A DNA stretch of 64,000 bases from Lactobacillus sp. ESL0700 (GTDB taxonomy: Bacteria > Bacillota > Bacilli > Lactobacillales > Lactobacillaceae). The notes under the pieces are model-generated. The model made no database searches and was not told the DNA's origin. It was given only the letters and a program-made list of their open reading frames with translations. Below are positions 52,150 through 60,114 of this stretch, piece by piece (position 1 is the stretch's first letter; every line of letters begins with the position of its first letter). The translations under genes and the position numbers were made by a program. The stretch is from assembly GCF_029392095.1 (NCBI RefSeq), contig NZ_CP113930.1, positions 310,001 through 374,000 of the forward strand. The letters are read 5' to 3'.

Positions 52150-53247
52150 ATGAAAGTTTTGCATGTCAACGCTGGTCTAGAAGCAGGCGGAGGGTTGACG
52201 CATATTGTTAACTTATTAACGGAAGCCAAAAAGGAAGGTGAAGATTTTACTTTACTTTGCCTTGCTGAAGGTCCAGTTGCCCAAGCTGCACGAGAAGCGG
52301 ACTTGCGAGTTGCAGTGCTCGGAATTAATAGCCGCTACGATGTAGCAAGTCTAGGTAAACTTGCTGTCTTTATTAATGATGGTAATTATGACATTGTCCA
52401 TACTCATGGGGCGCGGGCTAACTTGTTCTTGGCATTAATTCGGCACAAACTCAGCGCTAAGTGGTGTGTGACGGTCCATTCCGACCCTTACCTTGACTTT
52501 GCTGGTCGCGGTATGCTGGGCAAGTTGTTCACGGCGGCTAATCTTTATGCACTTAGAAAAAGTGACTGCGTGTTTGCTGTAACCAAAAATTTTGCTAACT
52601 TACTTGTGCACAAGGCGCATGTTAATCAAAATAAGGTTCATGTGATCTACAATGGTATTTTCTTTCATCAAGATAGTGAAATTCCGGCCAAATATCCCGA
52701 AGCGACGTTTAATATAATTAATGTTGCGCGCGTGGAAAAGGTTAAGGGCCAGGATTTATTATTGCGAGCTTTGAAAAATCTAGATAATGCCAATGTTCAT
52801 TTGTATATTGCTGGCGATGGTTCGCAAATGACAGCGTTAAAAGATTTAGTGCAAAAGCTAGATTTGGGCCCGCAAGTGACATTTCAAGGTTTTATGACGC
52901 AAAAGCAACTGCAAAATTTATATCGGCGGATGGATTTGGCAGTTCTGACTTCGTATTCAGAAAGTTTCCCCTTAGTTCTGCTCGAAGCCTGTGATAATCT
53001 AGTGCCGCTGCTATCTACCGATGTTGGTGATATTGAAATGATGATTCCAGATCAAGATAGCGGCTTTATAGCTAAGGTCGGAGACCTTAGCTCAATTACA
53101 AATGCTTTGCGTCAGGCAGTTGCTACACCTAAAAACGAATTAGAAGAAATGGCAGTTCGCGAAAAAGCTTATATTACCGAACATTTTTCTGTTGCAAACC
53201 AGTTAGAAGCTATTATTCAAGAATATCAGGCAGTAATTAAGCGCTAA
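52150..53247 (+). CDS. Glycosyltransferase family 4
   Basis: The 365-residue GT-B enzyme opens MKVLHVNAGLEAGGGLTHIVNLL. The donor-site region is VARVEKVKGQDLLLRAL and YSESFPLVLLEACDN, with the E-x7-E motif. The start is the ATG at 52150, just after the tagA stop; the frame extends upstream within tagA. It probably works on a wall polysaccharide or teichoic acid linkage step. The acceptor is unknown. Confidence 0.88.
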   Translation: MKVLHVNAGLEAGGGLTHIVNLLTEAKKEGEDFTLLCLAEGPVAQAAREADLRVAVLGINSRYDVASLGKLAVFINDGNYDIVHTHGARANLFLALIRHKLSAKWCVTVHSDPYLDFAGRGMLGKLFTAANLYALRKSDCVFAVTKNFANLLVHKAHVNQNKVHVIYNGIFFHQDSEIPAKYPEATFNIINVARVEKVKGQDLLLRALKNLDNANVHLYIAGDGSQMTALKDLVQKLDLGPQVTFQGFMTQKQLQNLYRRMDLAVLTSYSESFPLVLLEACDNLVPLLSTDVGDIEMMIPDQDSGFIAKVGDLSSITNALRQAVATPKNELEEMAVREKAYITEHFSVANQLEAIIQEYQAVIKR

Positions 53248-53323
53248 AACTATTGCTTATAATCATCTGAATGTCTATAATTAAGAACAAAAATATTAGT
53301 GAAAAAATTAATAAGGGGATAAA

Positions 53324-54802
53324 ATGTTTTATCAAGAATTAGATCAAGATGATTCTTTGGTTTTGCATACAGACTTGTATGAATTAAATATGATGTACAC
53401 CTACTTCAAAGAAGGCATCGCTGACCGTAATGCTGTTTTTGAAGCTTTTTATCGTACTGAACCATTTGGTAACGGCTATTCAGTATTTGCTGGACTAGAG
53501 CACGTTATCATGTACTTGAAAAATTTGAAATTTAAGGAAAGTGACCTCCAATATTTGAAGGAAGAAGTTGGCTACGATGATGATTTCATTGATTATTTGC
53601 GCCACTTCGAATTTAAATTGAGCGTGCGCTCAATGCGTGAAGGTGAAATTGTCTTTGCCAATGAGCCGCTGATTCAAGTTGAGGGTCCACTAGCCCAATG
53701 TCAATTAGTTGAAACGGCGATTTTAAATATTATTAACTTTCAAACGCTGCTGGCAACTAAAGCTGCACGAGTTAAATTAGCTGTTCAGGGCGATGGCGTG
53801 ATGGAATTTGGCAGTCGGCGCGCGCAAGAAGCCGACGCTGCTATTTGGGGCACACGTGCCGCTTACATCGGTGGCTTTGACTCTACCAGTAATGTTCGTG
53901 CTGGCAAATTATTTGGCATCCCCGTTTCTGGAACGCATGCCCACTCACTAGTTGAGGCCTTTGGCAGCGAGTACGAGGGCTTTAAAGCCTACGCCGAAAC
54001 GCATAAAGATTGTGTCTTCCTAGTTGATACTTACGATACGGTGCGCAGCGGTGTGCCAAATGCCATTCGGGTTGCTAACGAAATGGGCGATAAGATTAAT
54101 TTTCAAGGTGTGCGCATTGATTCTGGCGACCTCGCCTATATTTCTAAACAAGTACGTAAGGAATTAGACGATGCTGGTTATCCAAATGCCAAAATTTTTG
54201 CTTCTAATGACCTTGACGAAACAACGATTACCAGCTTGAAGATGCAAGGTGCTAAAATTGATGTCTGGGGGATTGGTACCAAGTACATTACTGCTTTTGA
54301 TCAGCCCGCTCTTGGTGCTGTCTATAAGCTGGTATCAATGGCAGATGATCAGGGTAAGATGCATGACACGCTCAAGATTTCTTCAAATGCAATTAAGGTT
54401 TCGAATCCGGGCAAAAAGCAAGTTTGGCGGATTTCGGCTAATCGGAAAAAGAAGAATGAGGGTGACTGGATTGCTCGCAGCGGTGTTGATCCGCGCAAGT
54501 TTGATTCATTGTATATGTTCCACCCGCAGTACACTTATATCAATAAGGTTGTAACTGATTACACGGCTGAGCCGCTATTGAAGGATATCTTCAAGGACGG
54601 CAAGCTTGTCTATGACCAACCTAAATTAATTGATATTAAAAAATTCTGTGCCCAAAATCTTGACGGTCTGTGGGATGAATACAAGCGGATGCTTAATCCG
54701 CAGGAATATCCGATTGACTTGTCACAAGACTTATACGACAGCAAGATGAATTTGATTAAAGATATTCGTCAAAAAATTACCGAAAGGAATGCAGCTAAAT
54801 GA
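53324..54802 (+). CDS. pncB: Nicotinate phosphoribosyltransferase
   Basis: The 492-residue protein opens [18 protein letters not shown] and has [23 protein letters not shown] and [13 protein letters not shown], with the catalytic His that is phosphorylated. [12 protein letters not shown] supplies the PRPP-binding loop. It converts nicotinate to its mononucleotide in NAD salvage. It overlaps nadE by four bases (ATGA), a coupled two-gene operon. Confidence 0.94.
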   Translation: MFYQELDQDDSLVLHTDLYELNMMYTYFKEGIADRNAVFEAFYRTEPFGNGYSVFAGLEHVIMYLKNLKFKESDLQYLKEEVGYDDDFIDYLRHFEFKLSVRSMREGEIVFANEPLIQVEGPLAQCQLVETAILNIINFQTLLATKAARVKLAVQGDGVMEFGSRRAQEADAAIWGTRAAYIGGFDSTSNVRAGKLFGIPVSGTHAHSLVEAFGSEYEGFKAYAETHKDCVFLVDTYDTVRSGVPNAIRVANEMGDKINFQGVRIDSGDLAYISKQVRKELDDAGYPNAKIFASNDLDETTITSLKMQGAKIDVWGIGTKYITAFDQPALGAVYKLVSMADDQGKMHDTLKISSNAIKVSNPGKKQVWRISANRKKKNEGDWIARSGVDPRKFDSLYMFHPQYTYINKVVTDYTAEPLLKDIFKDGKLVYDQPKLIDIKKFCAQNLDGLWDEYKRMLNPQEYPIDLSQDLYDSKMNLIKDIRQKITERNAAK

Positions 54803-55629
54803 GACCACTGCAAAAAGAAATAATTGCTTACGAGCACGTGTTGCCAGAGATTGACCCACAAACAGAAATTAGGCGGTCCGTTGACTTCTTAAAAGATTAT
54901 TTAAAGGCGAATCCCTTTTTAAAATCCTATGTGCTAGGTATTTCTGGTGGTCAAGATTCTACTTTGACGGGAAAATTAACGCAGATGGCAATTAGTGAAA
55001 TGCGCGCAGAAACTGGCGATAATTCTTACCAATTTATTGCTGTGCGCCTGCCTTACGGCGTTCAAGCTGATGCCCAAGATGCAGCTGATGCCGTGACTTT
55101 TCAACAACCGGATCAGGACTTGATTGTTAATATTAAGCCAGGAGTTGATGCGACGGTTGCGAGTTTAGAAGCAGCTGGGCAGACAATTACGGATTTTAAT
55201 AAAGGCAACATTAAAGCGCGGGAACGGATGATTATCCAGTATGCAATTGCTGGTGCTCATCATGGCGCCGTAGTCGGTACCGATCATGCCGCTGAGAACT
55301 TTAGCGGCTTTTATACCAAGTATGGTGATGGTGCTGCGGATGTTACACCGTTGTTCCGGTTAGATAAGCGGCAAGGTAAGCAGATGCTTGAAGCGTTGGG
55401 CTGTCCTAAGCACCTTTATCTAAAAACACCGACTGCTGATTTGGAAGAAGACCGGCCGTCGTTACCTGATGAAAAGGCGCTCGGCGTCACTTATGATGAA
55501 GTCGATGACTACTTAGAAGGCCGCACGGTTTCAGAAGCTGCTGCAAAGCAGATTGAGGCATTGTGGTTAAAGAGCGAACATAAACGGCACTTGCCCGTAA
55601 CTGTGTTCGATGATTTTTATCAAAAATAA
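54799..55629 (+). CDS. nadE: NAD synthetase, ammonia-dependent
   Basis: The 276-residue protein has the ATP pyrophosphatase P-loop [14 protein letters not shown] and [20 protein letters not shown], the NaAD and Mg sites. [20 protein letters not shown] near the end is typical of NadE. It makes NAD from deamido-NAD. There is no glutaminase domain, so it needs free ammonia. Together with pncB it forms a nicotinate salvage unit. Confidence 0.95.
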   Translation: MRPLQKEIIAYEHVLPEIDPQTEIRRSVDFLKDYLKANPFLKSYVLGISGGQDSTLTGKLTQMAISEMRAETGDNSYQFIAVRLPYGVQADAQDAADAVTFQQPDQDLIVNIKPGVDATVASLEAAGQTITDFNKGNIKARERMIIQYAIAGAHHGAVVGTDHAAENFSGFYTKYGDGAADVTPLFRLDKRQGKQMLEALGCPKHLYLKTPTADLEEDRPSLPDEKALGVTYDEVDDYLEGRTVSEAAAKQIEALWLKSEHKRHLPVTVFDDFYQK

Positions 55630-55754
55630 AAAGTCGCTAGCCAGTGGCTTTTTTGTTACGCTAATATTACATTTTGTAATAAAAATGTAATATTTTTGTA
55701 TAATTTTGGTAAAAATCTGTTATACTATCCTTAATAAATAAAGGAGGTATTCTT

Positions 55755-56309
55755 ATGAAAAACAAATATATTTTACTAGTAGCAGCCGCAACTTTGGCAA
55801 GTAGTGGCTTAACAGCGGTCAGTCCAGTCGCTGCAGCCGTTGAGCCGGCACAAGAAACCACTCAAAATACCAGCAATTATCTTACGACTTATCCTAAAAA
55901 ATTGCGCGGCACTTGGTATTATTATGATGGTAAAAAGTTGTGTAAAGAAGTTATCGGCAAAAAGACAATAACGGATTACAGTAATGGCAAAAAATTTTCT
56001 CATCTTGTCTTGCATGCTTATGTTGCTCATGACCCAGCAACAATGGATAAAGCAGAGCTTGCCCGTACTAAGAATTGGGTAACTGCAGAAAAGAGAAAGT
56101 TCCAAAACCTTAGCTGGGTCGGCATTCATGGTTGGAGCGATGCAGCTGGCGCTGGCAACTTTATCAACGTTTCGAAATTAAAGGGACACAAAGTTCTAAC
56201 AAGTGCTTATGGTGCCGGCGTTTGGGCTGACTATCATGCCTATAAAACACCAAAATTAGCTAAAAAATTACAGAAAAAGCATTATCAGCAATTTTCATAC
56301 CTGCAATAG
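55755..56309 (+). CDS. Secreted protein of unknown function
   Basis: The 184-residue protein has a clear signal peptide (residues 1-28, VSPVAAAVEP). The mature part begins with NYLTTYPKKLRGTWYYYDGKKL, a pattern common in lactobacillar secreted proteins with a short beta-sandwich. A basic C-terminus (KKLQKKHYQQ) follows. AAAGGAGGT gives the ATG. No membrane anchor or wall motif is visible. I do not recognise a function. Confidence 0.75.
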   Translation: MKNKYILLVAAATLASSGLTAVSPVAAAVEPAQETTQNTSNYLTTYPKKLRGTWYYYDGKKLCKEVIGKKTITDYSNGKKFSHLVLHAYVAHDPATMDKAELARTKNWVTAEKRKFQNLSWVGIHGWSDAAGAGNFINVSKLKGHKVLTSAYGAGVWADYHAYKTPKLAKKLQKKHYQQFSYLQ

Positions 56310-56334
56310 TCTAGTAATTAGGCAGGGCAAACTG

Positions 56335-56370
56335 AACCCTGAAGTTAGAATAACTAACTTCGGGGTTTTA
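56335..56370 (+). terminator. Terminator after secreted protein gene
   Basis: AACCCTGAAGTTAG / CTAACTTCGGGGTT hairpin with a T run (one G-T pair). Confidence 0.82.
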
Positions 56371-56507
56371 CTATGACTAAATTATTTAAACTTGAAAGGA
56401 TTATTTTTAAGTTAATAATCTGACTTCTATTGAGCATACTTCTCTTTTTTGTTAAGTAATCTTGGGCTATACTGGAAATTAATATTTAGTTTCAGGGGGT
56501 GACCGGC

Positions 56508-56996
56508 ATGGATAAGCAAGAAATATATCGTTATCTAAGTGCTAAAAATATTTGGCATGAAATTGTGGAGCACAAGGCTGTTTATAATATGGTAGAAGCA
56601 GCTGAAATTGACTTACCACATCCGGAAACTAGTGCGAAAAATTTGTTTTTGCATGATGATAAAAAGCGGAATTATTATCTGCTTACGGTTAAGAGCAACA
56701 GCCGAGTGGATCTTAAAAAATTTCGTCAAGATAACGGCACAAGACGGCTATCTTTTGCTTCAGCGGCTGAACTGCATACTATCTTAAAGCTAATTCCAGG
56801 CGCAGTAACTCCTTTGGGACTATTGAATGATGAGGAGCATAAAGTACAATTTTTTATTGATGAATTTTTCTTGCACCAGCCGGGAATAATTGCGGTCCAT
56901 CCAAATGATAATACTGCAACCGTATGGCTGAAGACGACAGATTTAATTGAGATTGTTACTAGGCATGGTAATCCAGTTAAAATAATGAAAAGTTAA
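56508..56996 (+). CDS. YbaK/ProX-type aminoacyl-tRNA deacylase-like protein
   Basis: The 162-residue protein has the YbaK/ProX fold: FLHDDKKRNYYLLTVKSNSRVDLKK, including the conserved Lys of the active site, and LIPGAVTPLGLLND. Homologues hydrolyse misacylated tRNAs such as Ala-tRNAPro. The start is the ATG seven bases after AGGGGGT; the in-frame GTG at 56499 overlaps that site. Editing role is family-based. Confidence 0.83.
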   Translation: MDKQEIYRYLSAKNIWHEIVEHKAVYNMVEAAEIDLPHPETSAKNLFLHDDKKRNYYLLTVKSNSRVDLKKFRQDNGTRRLSFASAAELHTILKLIPGAVTPLGLLNDEEHKVQFFIDEFFLHQPGIIAVHPNDNTATVWLKTTDLIEIVTRHGNPVKIMKS

Positions 56997-57060
56997 GCGC
57001 CGCCAAGCATTAGAACGCGTAAAATAGCAATAATTATTTAAATAAAGGAGCAATATATTG

Positions 57061-57654
57061 ATGAAAGAACTTTACCTGATGCGTCATGGTGAAACTGTAT
57101 TTAACAAGCGCAAGTTAATTCAGGGAGCTGTTGACTCGCCATTAACGGCGGACGGCATTAAAATGGCACAAAAAATGGGTGCATATTTAAAAACGCAGGG
57201 CTTAACCTTTGATCATGCGTATACATCAACGCAAGAGCGGGCAAGCGATACACTGGAACTAGTGACCAAGCAGCCTTATGAGCGGTTAAAGGGACTCAAA
57301 GAATGGGATTTTGGCTTGTTTGAAGCGCAACCGCAATACCTGTTGCCCAAGTTTACTTTTAAAGATCCAGCCGAAGCCAGCTTTTTTGTTCCTTATGGTG
57401 GTGAATCAACACAGCAGGTGATGGCCAGGATGCAAAAAACACTTAGCGAGATTATGGCTCATCCTAATCATCAGCGAGTGCTAGTAGTTAGTCATGGATT
57501 AGCGATGTGGATGTTTTTGGCCAATTTTATGTCTGTTGCAGAAATGGCAGAAAAAGTTAAGGATATGCCTAATTGTTGCGTCTTGCGACTGGGATATGAT
57601 GCTGGTAAATTTACATTTGAGCAGATGATTGATGTGCGCAATTTACCAGAATAA
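57061..57654 (+). CDS. Histidine phosphatase (phosphoglycerate mutase family), first paralogue
   Basis: The 197-residue protein has the RHG motif in LYLMRHGETVFN (catalytic His9) and the second His in VVSHGLAMW. It is a small broad-specificity phosphatase rather than glycolytic PGM; it lacks the longer insertions. It is clearly paralogous to the protein at 58958 (shared stretch STQERASDTLELVTKQPYER). The ATG at 57061 is ten bases from AAAGGAG. Confidence 0.86.
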   Translation: MKELYLMRHGETVFNKRKLIQGAVDSPLTADGIKMAQKMGAYLKTQGLTFDHAYTSTQERASDTLELVTKQPYERLKGLKEWDFGLFEAQPQYLLPKFTFKDPAEASFFVPYGGESTQQVMARMQKTLSEIMAHPNHQRVLVVSHGLAMWMFLANFMSVAEMAEKVKDMPNCCVLRLGYDAGKFTFEQMIDVRNLPE

Positions 57655-57661
57655 TTAAAAT

Positions 57662-57695
57662 AAGCGTTACTAGCTAGTACTAGCAATGCTTTTTT
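57662..57695 (+). terminator. Terminator after first phosphatase gene
   Basis: AAGCGTTACTAG / CTAGCAATGCTT, with mismatches, then six T. Confidence 0.65.
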
Positions 57696-57795
57696 AGTTA
57701 AAAGCATAAATTCTTGCTTGACCAGAAAAATTCGTGTATTGTGTTACTCAGATTAAACTTACAAAAAGTAAGTAAAAAGAAAGAATAGGTAGAAC

Positions 57796-58860
57796 ATGGT
57801 ACGAATAAATGACGAATTAATTTTTGGCTTGGATTCGTTTGGCGATGTGCCGGATGATCCAGCAACTAATCAGCCAGTGACTTACGATAAGGCTCTCCAG
57901 CAGATTATTAAAGAAGCTAAGTTGGCTGATGACTTGGGCATTGACGTAATTGCTTTGGGTGAACACCACCGACCAGAATATGCTATTTCTAGCCCCGAAA
58001 TTATGTTGGCGGCGATTGCTAGTGTGACTAAGAGAATTAAGCTGAGTACTGGGGTAACGGTTTTAAGTTCAGATGATCCAGTACGCGTTTATGAGCGCTT
58101 TGCAACTCTGGATAATATTTCGGGTGGTCGCGCTCAAATCATGCTTGGTCGCGGCTCGTTTACTGAATCATTTCCGCTATTTGGCTATGATTTAAACGAT
58201 TACAACGAATTATTTGAAGAAAAAGTTGCCATGTTTAACGAATTACGTGAGGGTAAACCGGTAACTTGGGAAAGTGAATACACTCAGGATTTAAATAATG
58301 TCGAAATTTACCCTAAGATTACAGGCCATAAGTTAGACACTTACATTGGTGTTGGCGGTACACCAAGTTCTGTTATTCGGGCAGCGCGCTACGGCTTTCC
58401 GGTAATTATGGCAATTATTGGTGGTGACCCAGCAAGATTTCGGCCATATGTTGACTTATATAATGCCGCCGCTGCGCAATATCATAATCCGCAATATCCG
58501 TTGGGGATGCATTCACACGGGGTCATCGCGAAAACTGATGAAGAAGCATATGAGATTGGTTGGAAATATTTGCGGCGCTCAATGGATCGGATTGGTGCCG
58601 ATCGTAATTGGCCGCCGATGACCAAGGAACACTTTGATTATGAAATCCAAACGGGTTCTTACTATATTGGTACTCCTGAGCATGTTGCTCACAAGATTGC
58701 CGACAAAATGACGCAAGTTGGCGTTAAACGGTTTGACTTTATTTATGGTGCTGGTGGTCAAACTGCTGCTATGCGAGAGAATATTTTACGTTTATACGGA
58801 CAAAAGGTTGTGCCGATGGTGAAGGATTTGCTTAATTCTGGCGCTTATCAATTTAAATAA
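57796..58860 (+). CDS. LLM-class (luciferase-like) flavin-dependent oxidoreductase
   Basis: The 354-residue TIM-barrel protein has GLDSFGDVPDD near the start and ALGEHHRPEYAISSPEIMLAAIA, a hallmark of this family. STGVTVLSSDDPVRVYERFATLDNIS and MLGRGSFTESFPLFG follow. It binds reduced flavin and oxidises an unknown small substrate. It is flanked by two paralogous phosphatase genes. Confidence 0.88.
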   Translation: MVRINDELIFGLDSFGDVPDDPATNQPVTYDKALQQIIKEAKLADDLGIDVIALGEHHRPEYAISSPEIMLAAIASVTKRIKLSTGVTVLSSDDPVRVYERFATLDNISGGRAQIMLGRGSFTESFPLFGYDLNDYNELFEEKVAMFNELREGKPVTWESEYTQDLNNVEIYPKITGHKLDTYIGVGGTPSSVIRAARYGFPVIMAIIGGDPARFRPYVDLYNAAAAQYHNPQYPLGMHSHGVIAKTDEEAYEIGWKYLRRSMDRIGADRNWPPMTKEHFDYEIQTGSYYIGTPEHVAHKIADKMTQVGVKRFDFIYGAGGQTAAMRENILRLYGQKVVPMVKDLLNSGAYQFK

Positions 58861-58863
58861 TCT

Positions 58864-58899
58864 AATAGCCATGCAAGATAGGTCTTGTATGGCTATTTT
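58864..58899 (+). terminator. Terminator after LLM oxidoreductase gene
   Basis: AATAGCCATGCAAGA / TCTTGTATGGCTATT with one G-T pair and a short T tail. Confidence 0.75.
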
Positions 58900-58957
58900 A
58901 GGATTGTTAAAATATGTAAATAAAAATATCGATTGATTTTGACAAGAGAGAATTAAA

Positions 58958-59548
58958 ATGAAAGATTTGTATTTAATGCGTCATGGCGAAACGATTTTTA
59001 ATCAACGCAAGTTGGTTCAAGGCGCAGTTGATTCACCATTAACTGCAGCTGGAATTAAAGAAGCCGCTAAAATGGGCACGTACCTTAAAGAGCAAGGATT
59101 AACCTTTGACCATGCATTTGCTTCAACGCAAGAGCGAGCAAGCGATACTTTGGAACTAGTGACTAAGCAGCCGTATGAACGGTTAAAGGGATTAAAGGAA
59201 TGGGACTTTGGCTTATTTGAGGCTCAGCCAGAATATTTATTGCCCAAATTTATCTTTACTGATACTGCCCAAGCCAACTTTTTTGTTCCTTATGGTGGTG
59301 AAGCAGCAATGCAGGTCATGGATAGAATGGATAAGACAATTAGCAAAATTATGGCGACGCCTGCTAATCAACAAGTGTTAGTTGTTAGTCATGGTGCTGC
59401 TATTTTAATGTTTTTAGTTAAGTGGATGACGAGCACAGAAATAGCTAAAATTAAGGATTTGCCTAATTGCAGTGTGCTGCATTTTACTTATGATACTGCT
59501 ACTGGCAAGTTTGCTTTTGTGGAAATGTTTGAGCCGCACAAATTATAG
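58958..59548 (+). CDS. Histidine phosphatase, second paralogue
   Basis: The 196-residue protein has catalytic His9 in LYLMRHGETIFN and VVSHGAAILMF at the second His. Most of the first 115 residues match the protein at 57061, while the C-terminal third has diverged, so substrate preference may differ. GAGAGAA precedes the ATG. It is a separate transcription unit. Confidence 0.86.
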   Translation: MKDLYLMRHGETIFNQRKLVQGAVDSPLTAAGIKEAAKMGTYLKEQGLTFDHAFASTQERASDTLELVTKQPYERLKGLKEWDFGLFEAQPEYLLPKFIFTDTAQANFFVPYGGEAAMQVMDRMDKTISKIMATPANQQVLVVSHGAAILMFLVKWMTSTEIAKIKDLPNCSVLHFTYDTATGKFAFVEMFEPHKL

Positions 59549-59630
59549 TTAAATTTTTAAAAACCAAATATTTGGCTAAAAATTGTCGTAAACTTTTTTG
59601 AAAAGGCTTTTTCGCCTAGAAATGTTTTGC

Positions 59631-59636
59631 TATAAT
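59631..59636 (+). promoter_or_regulatory. -10 box of candidate ncRNA
   Basis: A perfect TATAAT, with only a T-rich weak -35 region 17 bases before it. Confidence 0.55.
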
Positions 59637-59642
59637 TAAGAA

Positions 59643-59830
59643 ATCGAACAAGAACTAAAAAGTTTTGTGGGCAGTAACTGTTTTTGAATGTAAGACCATA
59701 CTTAATAGTTAAGGTAGCGCTATTGAGTAATCATAATTTTGCAAGAAGAAGCAGTTAGAGAACCTGTAAGGTTCTTCCCAATAGTTCGGAAGTTAAAGAA
59801 GTCCTGCAAATTTGCAGGACTTCTTTTTCT
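59643..59830 (+). ncRNA. Candidate structured small RNA, possibly 6S RNA
   Basis: A promoter and a strong terminator (AAGTCCTGCAAA / TTTGCAGGACTT) delimit about 187 bases without a coding frame. The ends pair (CGAAC at 59645 with GTTCG at 59784). Inside, GTGGG pairs with TCCCA, TAACTG with CAGTTA, and ACTTAATAG with CTATTGAGT, so the RNA folds as a rod with internal loops. Length and rod shape suit a Firmicute 6S RNA. I cannot confirm the consensus, so identity is tentative. Confidence 0.5.
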
Positions 59831-59869
59831 TATATCGAGTTAAGGAGAAAATGCTTGTCCAATTAAAGA

Positions 59870-59897
59870 TTGACAAAGATAGCTCAAGTAGTACAAT
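59870..59897 (+). promoter_or_regulatory. alaS promoter
   Basis: TTGACA, a 16-base spacer and TACAAT, about 140 bases before the T-box sequence. Confidence 0.72.
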
Positions 59898-59903
59898 TAT
59901 TTT

Positions 59904-60092
59904 TAACTGAAGATATGTTTTTTGAGTTAGTCATTCAAAGAGAAAACCGTGTGCTGAGAAGGGTTCATGGCTGCTTGAAAAATGCTCCTTGCAGCGTTAA
60001 ATAATAATAATTAAGAGGTAACAAACACTGTTGCAATTGAGGTGGTACCGCGTTTAGTAGCGTCCTCAAGTTTGCTGACAGTGTTTTTTATT
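59904..60092 (+). promoter_or_regulatory. T-box riboswitch of alaS
   Basis: AATTGAGGTGGTACCGCG at 60035-60052 is a canonical T-box. TTGAGG pairs with CCTCAA (60064-60069) and AACACTG (60024) with CAGTGTT (60079) as the terminator stem, followed by T residues. Stem I begins around 59938 with AGAGAAAACCGTG. GCT at 59984-59986 is a plausible alanine specifier. Uncharged tRNA-Ala should prevent termination and raise AlaS. Confidence 0.92.
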
Positions 60093-60114
60093 TTATCAAA
60101 AAAGGAGAATATTA

